Below are positions 9,305 through 17,515 of a stretch of DNA of 42,919 nt, one piece after another. A program made the translations under genes and the position numbers. The notes under the pieces are model-generated. The model was given only the letters and a program-made list of their open reading frames with translations. It did not search any database and had not been told where the DNA came from. Source of the stretch: an uncultured Verrucomicrobiales bacterium (GTDB lineage Bacteria > Verrucomicrobiota > Verrucomicrobiia > Verrucomicrobiales > DEV007); NCBI GenBank assembly GCA_937891465.1, contig CALAHF010000157.1, positions 1 through 42,919 on the forward strand, given 5' to 3'. Positions within the stretch are counted from its first letter, which is position 1. Every line of letters starts with the position of its first letter.

Positions 9305-10822
9305 ATGAAACATCTTTGCCTGATCCTCTGTTCCACATTTCTGTCATTTCCGCTTGTTGCGGAACCGGAAAAAATTCAGATCACGATTGATCGCGGGGAT
9401 GATATTGGTCAGGTTTTTGGTTCTTTGTTTGAAGCTAAGAGTAAAGATGGTGCTTTTGTGATCGGAGCCGGGTTTCAAAATGCCTATAACACGCGCTACC
9501 GAGCCGATCGGCATGAGCTTCAGTTTTTTATCCGGCCGGTGAAAGAGGATCGTGAAATCGAGGTAACAGAACTGCCCCGCCCCAATGAAACCCTGGCGGG
9601 CTCTTATCTATTTAGTCGAGGAGGAGTGGTTTATTCGACATACGGAGGGGTCAAAAGATGGGATTCAGCGACTAATTCCTGGGAAAAAACCAGTGGCACG
9701 GGAGGCGGGACCAACGAAACCATGCAAGTCGGCGATGGAATTATGAAATTTGGGGATGGCACGGTTTCGTTTAACGATGAAGTCATCCTCGAAGCTCCGG
9801 AGGTTGGCAATTATCAACTCTTTTTCTATGCCAACGGCTATCTTTGTTTTTATCACGTCCAACGAAGGGACGGCCCTTATCGTCCCTGGAAAAATGATGA
9901 AGACGGATTCAGCAAGTTGTATGCCTGCCCCTGGAAACCGGGGCAGGGTGCAGTCGACTTGTCACGAGCAACCGTGAAAACCCTGCCCGTGGTCGGTGAA
10001 ACTACGTTTGCATGGGGGGTGCTTGGTGATCAAATTACAACCGGTTCGAATGTCGGAGGCGTCTATGTTTTTAACAATTCCATCTGGCGAATGATCGTGG
10101 AGCCGAGCCTTGGGTTCAGCTACCAACTTTATTCCAGCCTCGTTCTTGAGGATCGCTTGTTGATGGGGCACTACCCAACTGGCCGGGTTTTTGAATTTGA
10201 TGGCACTGCGATCCGGGATATCCCCGATTGGCCGCCGACTCCGGAAGGAGTTTCAAAAAGTGCAAGGGAAGCCCAAACCACGATTCTATACGCGGGCGAA
10301 GTGTTCGCGGGAGTGTGGCCTTGGGGCGAGTTGTGGCGCTTTCACCCGGACCGGAAAAGCTGGTCTCTTCAGCAGCGAATGTTTGATCATCCTGCAACCA
10401 CTTCCAAAACCGTTCATCCTTACGACATGGAAAATGCCAACCATAAACCGCGCAATCTTTGGGGGCAACGGGTTACCAGTCTCGTCGTAAATGGTTCCGA
10501 TTTGTTTGTCGCCACGTCTGCGAAGTCTCCCGTGGAATGGCGTTCTGAATTAGCCCCCTGGCTCAGTCTGGATCAGTGGAAGTCGTATGGAAAGGTATAT
10601 CGCATTACGATTCCGGGGCACCTCAGCGTGTCGACGAAATGGACCGGAAAGCCCACCACCTTTGCCTTTGAATTTGACGGAGGTGAAGTCAGGATTTCCC
10701 AGGATGACGATGAGCTGGGACGTTTCACCATTCCCGAAGCATGGCAATCAAGCCTCGAATTTCCCGAGATTCAACTTGGCAAGGGTATCTTTGGACCCCT
10801 TCGGGGAGAATTGGTTGAATAA
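9305..10822 (+). CDS. Secreted beta-propeller protein of unknown function
   Basis: 505 residues from the ATG at 9305, chosen because it begins the signal peptide MKHLCLILCSTFLSFPLVAE; an ATG 17 codons upstream would bury it. The body is a series of blade-like repeats with aromatic-rich beta strands, for example SYLFSRGGVVYSTYGGVKRW, YQLFFYANGYLCFYHV, SLVLEDRLLMGHYPTGRVF and AGEVFAGVWPWGELWRF. No catalytic signature is recognised. The C-terminal 80 residues (KWTGKPTTFAFEFDGGEVRI...) look like a small beta-sandwich. It lies 98 bp after the first propeller gene and 51 bp before the third on the same strand, so the three are probably co-transcribed and act together outside the cytoplasm, perhaps in glycan recognition. 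This role is inferred from context. Confidence 0.75.
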   Translation: MKHLCLILCSTFLSFPLVAEPEKIQITIDRGDDIGQVFGSLFEAKSKDGAFVIGAGFQNAYNTRYRADRHELQFFIRPVKEDREIEVTELPRPNETLAGSYLFSRGGVVYSTYGGVKRWDSATNSWEKTSGTGGGTNETMQVGDGIMKFGDGTVSFNDEVILEAPEVGNYQLFFYANGYLCFYHVQRRDGPYRPWKNDEDGFSKLYACPWKPGQGAVDLSRATVKTLPVVGETTFAWGVLGDQITTGSNVGGVYVFNNSIWRMIVEPSLGFSYQLYSSLVLEDRLLMGHYPTGRVFEFDGTAIRDIPDWPPTPEGVSKSAREAQTTILYAGEVFAGVWPWGELWRFHPDRKSWSLQQRMFDHPATTSKTVHPYDMENANHKPRNLWGQRVTSLVVNGSDLFVATSAKSPVEWRSELAPWLSLDQWKSYGKVYRITIPGHLSVSTKWTGKPTTFAFEFDGGEVRISQDDDELGRFTIPEAWQSSLEFPEIQLGKGIFGPLRGELVE

Positions 10823-10873
10823 GGCGGTGAGGCGTCTCTTGACGATGACCATCGAAAGATCGTTCATTCTCTC

Positions 10874-12109
10874 ATGATGCTACGTCTGCTCGCCATTCTC
10901 TTTCTACTTTCAATTTCGAACGAGCTGTTCGCGCAACAAGTCAACGACACGCAGTCAACCGTGGCCAACGTTCCCTTTGTGATTGAGCGAGATGTTGTTC
11001 TGCGCCGAGCTCCGGATACTAAAGATGGTTCCTATTGGATTCATCCCCGTGCCGCACTGATCCCCGCCACCGCCCTGAAAGATCAAACAACTCCGGCGGC
11101 GCTCATGGTGCTCTTTAAATTCCTCGGTCGCTCCGATTTTTATTCCGGCGTCTACACGATGCGAAGTGATGATTTGGGACAAAGCTGGAAAGGACCGCAG
11201 CTGGAGACCGAATTGGATTGGGTCAGTGACGGCGAGGTCAACATCGCGGTTGCCGACGTCACTCCGGGATGGCACGGGCCATCGAAAAAGTTGATCGCGA
11301 TTGGAGCCCGGATTCGATACAGCCCCAAGGGCAAGCAATTGGAGGATCAACCGCGGGCACATCAGACCTCTTACACGGTGTTTGATCCCGCCACCGGAAA
11401 ATGGGAAAAATGGCGTCGCCTCGAAATGCCAAAAGGCGTTCAGTTTAACTTTGCGCGATGCGCCTGTGCCCAGTGGCTTGTCGAGGAAGATGGTTCACTC
11501 CTGTTACCCTGTTACATTGGCCCCAAGGTTGGAGTGCCTTTTTCCTCTACAATGGTGCGCGCCAGTTTTGACGGGGATCAGCTTCGCTATGTGGAGCACG
11601 GCGATGTCCTGGCGTTACCTGTCAAAAGAGGCCTCTACGAGCCGTCGCTGGTTCGTTTTGAGGGACGCTATTTCCTTACGATGCGCAATGATCTACAAGC
11701 TTATTGCAGTGTTAGTGACGATGGCTTGAAATTCGAGCCGGTCCGGAAGTGGAAATTTGACGACGGCGAAATCCTGCGAAGTTACAACACCCAGGCTCAT
11801 TGGGTCACTCTGGGTGACGGACTGTTTCTCGTCTACACTCGCGCCGGAGCCGACAACGATCACGTGGTTCGGCATCGGGCACCCTTGTTCATCGCGCAAG
11901 TTGATCCCCGGAGAATGGTTGTGATTCGGGCGACCGAGAAAATTCTTGTTCCGGAGCGTGGCGCGACCCTGGGGAATTCGGGCGTCACCGTGATCAATTC
12001 CAACGAATCATGGGTCACTGTCGCGGAAGCCAATGTCGATCGCCCCGAAGCAATGCAGCGTGGTGCGGATGGCAGTGTTTACGTGGTGAAAGTGAAAGCG
12101 GCAAAGTGA
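10874..12109 (+). CDS. Secreted sialidase-like (exo-alpha-sialidase family) protein
   Basis: 411 residues with signal peptide MMLRLLAILFLLSISNELFA followed by QQ. The mature protein has sialidase-family landmarks: the early arginine region (ERDVVLRRAPDTKDGSYWIHPRAALIP), Asp-box turns (YTMRSDDLGQSWKGP; CSVSDDGLKFEPV), a central LVEEDGSLLLPCYIG segment and YEPSLVRFEGRYFLTMRND, which resembles the 'E...R' region contributing the nucleophile-side residues, plus NTQAHWVTLGDGLFLVYTR. The length suits a single six-bladed propeller. PVC genomes carry many members annotated as sialidases whose substrates are unproven. It is the last gene of the three-gene propeller cluster, and what follows (12169) is a decayed kinase fragment. 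Confidence 0.82.
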   Translation: MMLRLLAILFLLSISNELFAQQVNDTQSTVANVPFVIERDVVLRRAPDTKDGSYWIHPRAALIPATALKDQTTPAALMVLFKFLGRSDFYSGVYTMRSDDLGQSWKGPQLETELDWVSDGEVNIAVADVTPGWHGPSKKLIAIGARIRYSPKGKQLEDQPRAHQTSYTVFDPATGKWEKWRRLEMPKGVQFNFARCACAQWLVEEDGSLLLPCYIGPKVGVPFSSTMVRASFDGDQLRYVEHGDVLALPVKRGLYEPSLVRFEGRYFLTMRNDLQAYCSVSDDGLKFEPVRKWKFDDGEILRSYNTQAHWVTLGDGLFLVYTRAGADNDHVVRHRAPLFIAQVDPRRMVVIRATEKILVPERGATLGNSGVTVINSNESWVTVAEANVDRPEAMQRGADGSVYVVKVKAAK

Positions 12110-12168
12110 GCGGCTCTATTTTTCCTGGCTCTCTTGCTTTCCGCGGAGTGTACAAATCGTTGACTTAA

Positions 12169-12402
12169 CTCCTTAATATTCGTGATTACGGAACCGGTAT
12201 CCCTGAAGATAAAATCGAAAGGGTTTTTGAAGCTTTTTTCACGACCAAGTCAAAAGGTGAGGGCACCGGCCTGGGGCTTTCGGTAGCAAGTAATATCCTG
12301 GAGATACATTCCGGAGCGATCGGTCTCAACAACGAGGTGGATCCTCCCGGTTTAAGGGTGAAAATTTTACTTCCTCTCGCAAACGAAACGGGTGTATCCT
12401 AG
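12169..12402 (+). pseudogene. C-terminal remnant of a sensor histidine kinase (HATPase_c)
   Basis: After an in-frame stop at 12166-12168 the frame reads LLNIRDYGTGIPEDKIERVF, EAFFTTKSKGEGTGLGLSVA and SNILEIHSGAIGL, ending ETGVS with TAG at 12400-12402. These are the G1, F and G2 boxes of a kinase ATP-binding domain, in order. The N box, the phospho-acceptor His domain and any sensor are missing, and there is no start codon. It is directly followed by an intact receiver-domain gene, so the two were probably a kinase/regulator pair whose kinase has been lost. Confidence 0.85.
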
Positions 12403-12423
12403 CGGCAGAAGAACGGACAGGGC

Positions 12424-12448
12424 ACACAGAACCAAAACACAGAACCAA
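12424..12448 (+). repeat. Tandem direct repeat ACACAGAACCAA x2
   Basis: Two exact 12-bp copies (12424-12435 and 12437-12448) lie between the kinase remnant and the receiver gene, ending 18 bp before the ATG at 12467. It resembles the CACAGAG-type low-complexity repeat at 32931. A binding site for a regulator is possible; nothing in the sequence proves it. Confidence 0.6.
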
Positions 12449-12466
12449 GGGAATTATCCATATCTG

Positions 12467-12844
12467 ATGAAAAAATTATTGCTGGTCGATGATGAGACAG
12501 GGCTAACGACATTAATGAAATTAAATCTGGAGGCGACAGGACTTTACGAAGTGTTAGTGGAGAACCAGTCCGTTCTGGCGACGAAGGCAGCGAAGTCGTT
12601 TAAACCGGATTTGATCATTCTCGATTACATCATGCCCGAAAAAGACGGTGGCGATTTGATGATCGAGTTTCAGGCTGATCCAGAGCTTAAGAATCTTCCG
12701 GTGATCATGTTGACGGCGCTTGTCTCTGACCAGGATACTCATGGCACTGGTTTGCTCGAATCCGGGGGACAGACGATGCTGCCTAAGCCAGTGTCTCTTG
12801 ATGTCTTATTACGTTGTATCGAAGAAGAGTTGAGTAATGCATAG
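12467..12844 (+). CDS. Single-domain response regulator (REC only)
   Basis: 125 residues consisting of one complete receiver domain. The start at 12467 (MKKLLLVDDETGL) fits the first beta strand; the upstream in-frame ATG at 12392 adds non-homologous residues. Key residues are all present: acidic pocket D8/D9, phospho-acceptor D53 in ILDYIMPEKDGG, T83 in MLTAL, and K107 in MLPKPVS. There is no output domain, so it would act as a CheY/Spo0F-like phospho-relay or by protein contact. Its upstream partner kinase is only a remnant, and a second, different kinase remnant lies downstream beyond an insertion sequence. It is therefore an orphan locally, but the receiver itself shows no damage. Confidence 0.92.
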   Translation: MKKLLLVDDETGLTTLMKLNLEATGLYEVLVENQSVLATKAAKSFKPDLIILDYIMPEKDGGDLMIEFQADPELKNLPVIMLTALVSDQDTHGTGLLESGGQTMLPKPVSLDVLLRCIEEELSNA

Positions 12845-12936
12845 TTTAAAATATACCATTTTCTTGTGGTTTTAAGGATTGCAACGAGATCCGAATTCCG
12901 TCAAAGTAGCGAGTATCATGGGTCGTTTGTTTGTTC

Positions 12937-14236
12937 GGCCCTACACGATTTTGAGTGGGCTGACATCCAGATTACCGCAATAAAAGTAGACTGCGGTTTT
13001 AAAATTCTCCTGATTTCTAAAGCCGCCTGATTGGCGTTTGATTGACATTATTTTACTGTTAATCCGTTCCGCCACTGCATTGGTGATGCGATGGGTGCAG
13101 TATGTCAGGATATTTTCGATGTGACGTTTGACCAACTCGCCGAGCTTCACGATTGGACCTATTCCGCTGGTCGAGGCGATTTCATACCAGCGCTCAAAAT
13201 ACTTCCGCGCCCAAGTGACTGAGCGATACTCCCAGAGCTTGCGCAGCATCTCCTTCACCGCCCATGCCTGAGCCGTGTAAAGCGTGCTTTCAGTGAGTTC
13301 TCGGAATGCCTTTTTCCGGTGGAATTTCGGCGGCCCTTTCCGGTGCAGCCAGTCATATTTCGTTCCCTTAAGCCGATCATCCCCAAGCGCGCTCAACTCT
13401 TTATGTTCAGCGCGACGCACCTGATCCACCGCTTTCCCGGCGTGCTGCATCACGTGAAAAAATCAAAGACGATCTTTTTCTTTGCCTCCGGCACCGCTTC
13501 CAGCGTGCTCGTAAAATAGGCTTCCCACATATCCATTCCGATCGCCTCAATCGAGGCCAGTTATTCGTCTGAAAGCATGTCGTAGTAGGCTTTCAGGCTC
13601 GTCTTCTTGCGATCTTCATTGATAAAAAGAACACAACGCTCCTTCAAATCATAGACCAAGGTGTGGTAACGGTGCCCTTTTTTGTAGGCCTTCTCATCGA
13701 TTCCGATGTGAGTCGCTCCCATCTCCATGCGGCGGGAAAGCCCACGATCCACTCCGCGTTTCTCCACCGCCCAAACTGCATCCCAGCTGGCGCGGATGAC
13801 TTCGCCGGTGCCTTTAACCGTTTGGCATCGATGAAGGGTTCGCAGAATGTGTATCTCCATCAGCAACGTAAAGCGGCTCCCGTCCTCAGCCCATGGAGCT
13901 TCGATCTGACGCACCCCGCAATCACCGCAACGAACCCGCGGCAATCGAGCGACCAAAAATGTTTTCGCCTGACAGGTATCCAAATGCCGCCACTCGCGCT
14001 CCCGGCCATGATCGTGAAGCGGACAGGCTTTGCAACACTCCGGGCAATCCCATGTTGCATCGTCCCGATGCGCAAGACTCACACGAACTTCTTCGTTTTC
14101 CAGTTCATCGTTGCCCTCCACCCCGGTCACATACCAAGGCTCAACAACACCCAACAATTTGAGATGAAATTCTTCAAAATTCATACATCAACCTACCCAA
14201 GTCGAACCATCCACCCACTCAAAATCGTTTAGAACC
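12937..14236 (-). mobile_element. ISL3-family insertion sequence, inactive
   Basis: A 1300-bp element bounded by 23-bp imperfect inverted repeats. The left end is 12937-12959 (GG, then CTACACGATTTTGAGTGGG) and the right end, read inward on the minus strand, is 14236-14214 (GG, then CTAAACGATTTTGAGTGGG); 20 of 23 positions match. The single transposase gene fills the element. The family is known to make 8-bp target duplications, but the flanks here (GTTTGTTC on the left, ATAAAGGA on the right) do not match, so the element has taken part in a rearrangement or deletion after insertion. The right end abuts a histidine-kinase remnant directly. Confidence 0.85.
12941..14184 (-). pseudogene. ISL3 transposase with one nonsense codon and one frameshift
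   Basis: Frame 1 starts at 14184 (MNFEEFHLKLLGVVEPWYV). It has the N-terminal zinc-finger pattern CPECCKACPLHDHG and CGDCG, a helix-turn-helix region, and the first catalytic Asp in ATHIGIDEKAYKKGH. It stops at TAA 13561-13563, where DEQLASIEAIG would be expected; a single C-to-T change of CAA explains it. The same frame continues LASIEAIGMDMWEAYF to KKKIVFDFF (second Asp) and then fails at a six-A run (13457-13462 on the plus strand). A one-base indel restores HVMQHAGKAVDQVRRAEHK, and the C-terminal half runs to 12941 with the catalytic Glu region AVAERINSKIMSIKRQSGGF. Reconstructed length is about 414 residues, normal for the family. The last codons (SPLKIV) lie in the left inverted repeat. 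Confidence 0.9.
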
Positions 14237-14470
14237 ATAAAGGATAAAGGCCCGGGGATTCCCCCGGAAAATCTCGATTTGATTTTTGATGCGTTTTTCA
14301 CAACGAAGCCTACCGGATCCGGGACCGGGCTTGGACTGACCATTGCCCGGAAGGTAATCGATCTTCACGAAGGAATCATCCAAATAGACAATCGGCCTGA
14401 CCAGACCGGCACCATCGTAACCATCGCCTTGCTCCTTGACTCCATGATGGTGGGAAATGATATGGTGTAG
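14237..14470 (+). pseudogene. C-terminal remnant of a second histidine kinase
   Basis: The frame begins at the very edge of the insertion sequence and reads IKDKGPGIPPENLDLIFDAF, FTTKPTGSGTGLGLTIARKV, then IDLHEGIIQIDNRPDQTGTI to TAG at 14468-14470. It again contains the G1, F and G2 boxes of HATPase_c without the rest of the kinase. The sequence differs clearly from the remnant at 12169, so it is not a duplicate. The insertion sequence has removed or separated everything upstream. Confidence 0.85.
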
Positions 14471-14752
14471 GTAGGATGAAATGTTGCTAATTTCGAATTG
14501 CGATGGAAATCATTGAAATCCACCCGGCTGATACCACCAATGCTCCCCTCGATTCCGGAAGATCCGACGCGCCGTTAAAGAACCGTTGAAAAAGAAAATT
14601 CTTATCTGTCACCGGCGAAATTTTTTACGTTTAAGGATTTCGAGCCGTGTCAATTCTACCCGCAGATAACTACATGACCGGACCGCGATACATAAGCCAA
14701 GCAGTATTTAGCAAAGTTAGTCTGCGCATTGTTTCAAAAAGTTACGGGGCCT
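14471..14752. other. Intergenic stretch without a gene
   Basis: About 280 bp between the kinase remnant and the 3' end of the minus-strand heme protein. Only short unconvincing frames are present (20 and 61 codons). It holds copy B of the 45-bp box, the one copy without a gene directly downstream. Confidence 0.5.
14561..14607 (+). promoter_or_regulatory. Copy B of the recurrent 45-bp box
   Basis: Reads GATCCGACGCGCCGTTAAAG, then AACCGTTGAAAAAGAAAATT and CTTATC. It matches copies C and D through the CGCGCC-GTTAAA, TTGAAAAA and (C)TTATC blocks at nearly constant spacing. The next gene on the plus strand is more than 2.9 kb away, so this copy may be a relic of a lost gene, or the box may be something other than a promoter. 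Confidence 0.6.
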
Positions 14753-17344
14753 TCATTTCGAAGCTTCAAGAAATGCGAGCAGATCACGCAGTTCGCGATC
14801 CGTCATGGCCATTGGCAGGCCGGTCGGCATGAAGGACATCGGCAAATCCTCGATCGATTTTACATCGTCGCGGTTGAAGGTGTGATTTCGGCCCAGCGCA
14901 TCGCGGATCTGTTCGTTGATGTAGGAGCGCAAGCGAATGCCAACATAGGTGTTTCCGTCGTTGAGGGTGATCACTCGTGGCATGAACTGCGGGGCGATGT
15001 CTCGGTTGGGATCAAGGATTGCGCCGAGCAGCCAGTTGCTGTCTTCGCGGCCAGCGACATGACTGAGATCGGGACCGACGACGTTGCCGCGCCCATCGGA
15101 GCGATGGCAGTTGGCGCACAGGGAGATCTTTGGATTATGAAAGATACGTTCGCCGGCGGCGGGATCAGCGGGGGCTTTGATCGCGGCGAGACGCTGTTGC
15201 CAGGCAGCGGTATCGGTCAAGGCGGGGCGATCGGTGGAGAGGGAAGCCGGATCGGTCAGGGCTGCCACGAGGACTGCTGATTGCGGAAATTGCTCGGCGG
15301 TGGCGCTGAGTGTTTTGGTCTGTTCATCAGTGAGTTCAATTCGACGAAGTGCACGGAGCGCTTCCTCGCGAATGGTTGAATCGGGATTGACGGAAAGCTT
15401 CATAAACAGGGCGGTTTGCTTTTCTGCGACGGCGGAGAGTCCGAGAATAGCTTCAGCGCGGATCTGTAAATTTGCCGTTTCATCCGCTGCTGTCGCTGCA
15501 AGAATCTTTTGCGTGGCCTCCGGATTTCCGCCTAACACCCGGACGACTTCCAAGGAAAGCATGGGGTCGTTCACATCCAGCAATTCTTTTAAAAGCTCCA
15601 GTGTAAGCCCGGGCGGGAAATGAGCTTTCGGCGTCGATTGATCCTTCACCGGGCTCATTGAACGGATAGGGAGAAGCCGCAGGGCAAAGGCGCGAAGCGT
15701 CGGGGAACTTGAATCGTCTTTCACTCGCGCGAGGAGCAGCTCAGGATTTCGCAGACCTAATTCGGGCTGTCCGCTGAGGGCGGTGTGAGCGGCGACGCCT
15801 CCCTCGAAAACTTCGTATTCAAGATCGCTTCGGCTGAGCAGTTTATCGACGGCTGGAAGGTAAGCTTTCAAATCCTCATCAGCAATCCAGCGCAAGGTCT
15901 CGAACTGCACTCCGGCATTCTTATCGCCGAGCAATGCATCGATCCACGGCTGCGGGTCCACCCTAGCGAGCCTCAACGCCTGAACCGCCTCGATGCGTTC
16001 GGCGTCAGGCCACGACTGCAGATCAGCGACATTCCAGGCATCCGCGAGCCGACGGAGAGACGAAAGTGCTGCACTGGCAAGAAAAGGGTCCTCGTCCCGA
16101 CTCAACTCCATCAACTTGCTCCGCGGCAAATCAGTCTCGCCCCGTCGCAGTTCGGTGGCGAGCGAGGCCACTTCGTTGCTGGGCTCAAGATCGAGCGGGC
16201 CGACCCAGCCTGCTTTTTCGAGATCGATTTCCAACTTCCAAAGCCGCCCATAACCGTGCACCGGATAACGTCCGTCGACCCAGTCGGTGAGATAGAAAAC
16301 TACACTAGCATCGTCTTTTCGGTGGTCGTCCCGGGCAATGCCGACTGGCCTGAAATAGCGGGAACCGTGCGCCAGCGTAATTTGTTTCGCTGCGAAACTG
16401 CCACCCTTTTGCGTGAGCGGAAAAAAGTCGATCCGGTGATCCCCCCACGACGGCACCAGGAGACCTCGCCCGAGCGGAAGCAATCCGCAGGGAGCCTCGC
16501 CGGAAGGGTGAATCATCGGCAGCGTCCCGCGCATCTCTCCATTCCAGCAGACAAAAGGATGAGGTGTCGCTCCGCCGTATTTTCGCCGGTAACCGTAGTC
16601 TCCGTCTTCGACAATGTGGAGCACCTTGCAGGGCGGATATTCCCCGGGATCGTTTTCAGCGACAAAAATCTCCCCATCCGCGCGAACGGTGACGCCGAAC
16701 GGATTCCACAGACCTTCCGCCACTTTGCGAAGATCGCTTCCCACGGCACTGATCCTAAACACCCCACCTCGATCAATGCCTTTAATAGCAGAACCGTCTT
16801 TCGCCTTCAGTGTCCAGGCTTTCGCGAAGTTTTCCCCAAGCCCGAAAACGAGATCGCCATCCGGTGCCCAAGCCAATCCCGACAGAGCGTTGTGGGGGTA
16901 GACTGCCTCCGAGACGAGATCGACCAACGTTTCTTCGACATCACCCTTCCCGTCGCCATCACTATCGCGGACCCGAAGGATACGGTCGCGTTCGGAAAGA
17001 TAGACCCAGCCATCGGGACCGAGTTCCAGATCCATGGTTTGCTCGGTTGTGGCGTAGAACACGTGGCGCGTGCCGTCGGGATCGAAGATGAGAATTTCGT
17101 CCTGCTTCGGCCCCTGATAGTCCTTCGGCGGCAGGTGAGTGTGACAGGACACCACCCAGACTCGGCCCTTTTCATCGACATCTAGGCCCGTCGGCGTGGC
17201 AATGTCAGGGTGCTCGGCGACCACTGAGAGTTTGACGCCGAGTTGGAGGATTTCGATCTCAGCTGGACGGTTGTCCTCCGCTTTTACAAGAGAAGCGAAC
17301 GATAGAAGAATCGTAGTGAGAACACAGTGTTTTGTTAAAGACAT
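14753..17344 (-). CDS. PVC-type membrane-bound dehydrogenase-like propeller with HEAT repeats and C-terminal heme c domain
   Basis: 863 residues from the ATG at 17344, where the signal MSLTKHCVLTTILLSFASLVKAE begins (shortened: LTKHCVLTTILLSFASLV). The frame is open to 17509, but that extension would encode copy C of the upstream box and is rejected. Residues about 30-380 form a sorbosone/glucose-dehydrogenase-like propeller (TPTGLDVDEKGRVWVVSCH; LERGPDGWVYLSERD-like blade; WNPFGVTVRADGEIFVAEND). Residues about 420-700 are alpha-helical HEAT-type repeats with ALRALRRI-style units. Residues about 730-860 are the 'Pirellula/Verrucomicrobium-type' heme domain with CANCH at about 742-746, RGNVVGPDLSHVAG and a distal Met region. 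It is expected in the periplasm, passing electrons from a sugar-like substrate to heme c. Substrate unknown. Confidence 0.9.
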   Translation of the reverse strand: MSLTKHCVLTTILLSFASLVKAEDNRPAEIEILQLGVKLSVVAEHPDIATPTGLDVDEKGRVWVVSCHTHLPPKDYQGPKQDEILIFDPDGTRHVFYATTEQTMDLELGPDGWVYLSERDRILRVRDSDGDGKGDVEETLVDLVSEAVYPHNALSGLAWAPDGDLVFGLGENFAKAWTLKAKDGSAIKGIDRGGVFRISAVGSDLRKVAEGLWNPFGVTVRADGEIFVAENDPGEYPPCKVLHIVEDGDYGYRRKYGGATPHPFVCWNGEMRGTLPMIHPSGEAPCGLLPLGRGLLVPSWGDHRIDFFPLTQKGGSFAAKQITLAHGSRYFRPVGIARDDHRKDDASVVFYLTDWVDGRYPVHGYGRLWKLEIDLEKAGWVGPLDLEPSNEVASLATELRRGETDLPRSKLMELSRDEDPFLASAALSSLRRLADAWNVADLQSWPDAERIEAVQALRLARVDPQPWIDALLGDKNAGVQFETLRWIADEDLKAYLPAVDKLLSRSDLEYEVFEGGVAAHTALSGQPELGLRNPELLLARVKDDSSSPTLRAFALRLLPIRSMSPVKDQSTPKAHFPPGLTLELLKELLDVNDPMLSLEVVRVLGGNPEATQKILAATAADETANLQIRAEAILGLSAVAEKQTALFMKLSVNPDSTIREEALRALRRIELTDEQTKTLSATAEQFPQSAVLVAALTDPASLSTDRPALTDTAAWQQRLAAIKAPADPAAGERIFHNPKISLCANCHRSDGRGNVVGPDLSHVAGREDSNWLLGAILDPNRDIAPQFMPRVITLNDGNTYVGIRLRSYINEQIRDALGRNHTFNRDDVKSIEDLPMSFMPTGLPMAMTDRELRDLLAFLEASK

Positions 17345-17421
17345 GAGAAAGAAATGCGATTCACTTGATTGAAAACTCGTCCTTCGGATTCGGCAACTGC
17401 CGGAGTCGCGTAGGAAGGCAG

Positions 17422-17466
17422 GACCGATGCGCCTTTTAAAACCCTTGAGAAAGGAATTCCTATCAG
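17422..17466 (+). promoter_or_regulatory. Copy C of the recurrent 45-bp box
   Basis: Reads GACCGATGCGCCTTTTAAAA, then CCCTTGAGAAAGGAATTCC and TATCAG. It lies 49 bp before the ATG of the lectin-like gene at 17516 and in the divergent gap with the heme protein gene (17344). Blocks shared with copies B and D are GCGCC, TTAAA, CTTGA-AAA and CCTATCA. Confidence 0.6.
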
Positions 17467-17515
17467 TTGAAAGTGCCCCTTGCCGTGAGCATCGATCCGC
17501 TGTTAACAAGAGGGG

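Noticed and set aside
13457-13462. Possible programmed frameshift at the six-A run in the transposase
   Set aside because: The same gene also carries a nonsense codon at 13561, and I know of no programmed frameshift as the rule in ISL3 elements; decay is the simpler reading.
15785-17185. 466-codon plus-strand frame
   Set aside because: It lies antisense to the heme/HEAT protein, whose minus-strand reading has signal peptide, CANCH and family blocks throughout.
17345-17509. N-terminal extension of the heme/HEAT protein to 17509
   Set aside because: The extension would place 55 residues before an evident signal peptide and overlaps copy C of the 45-bp box.
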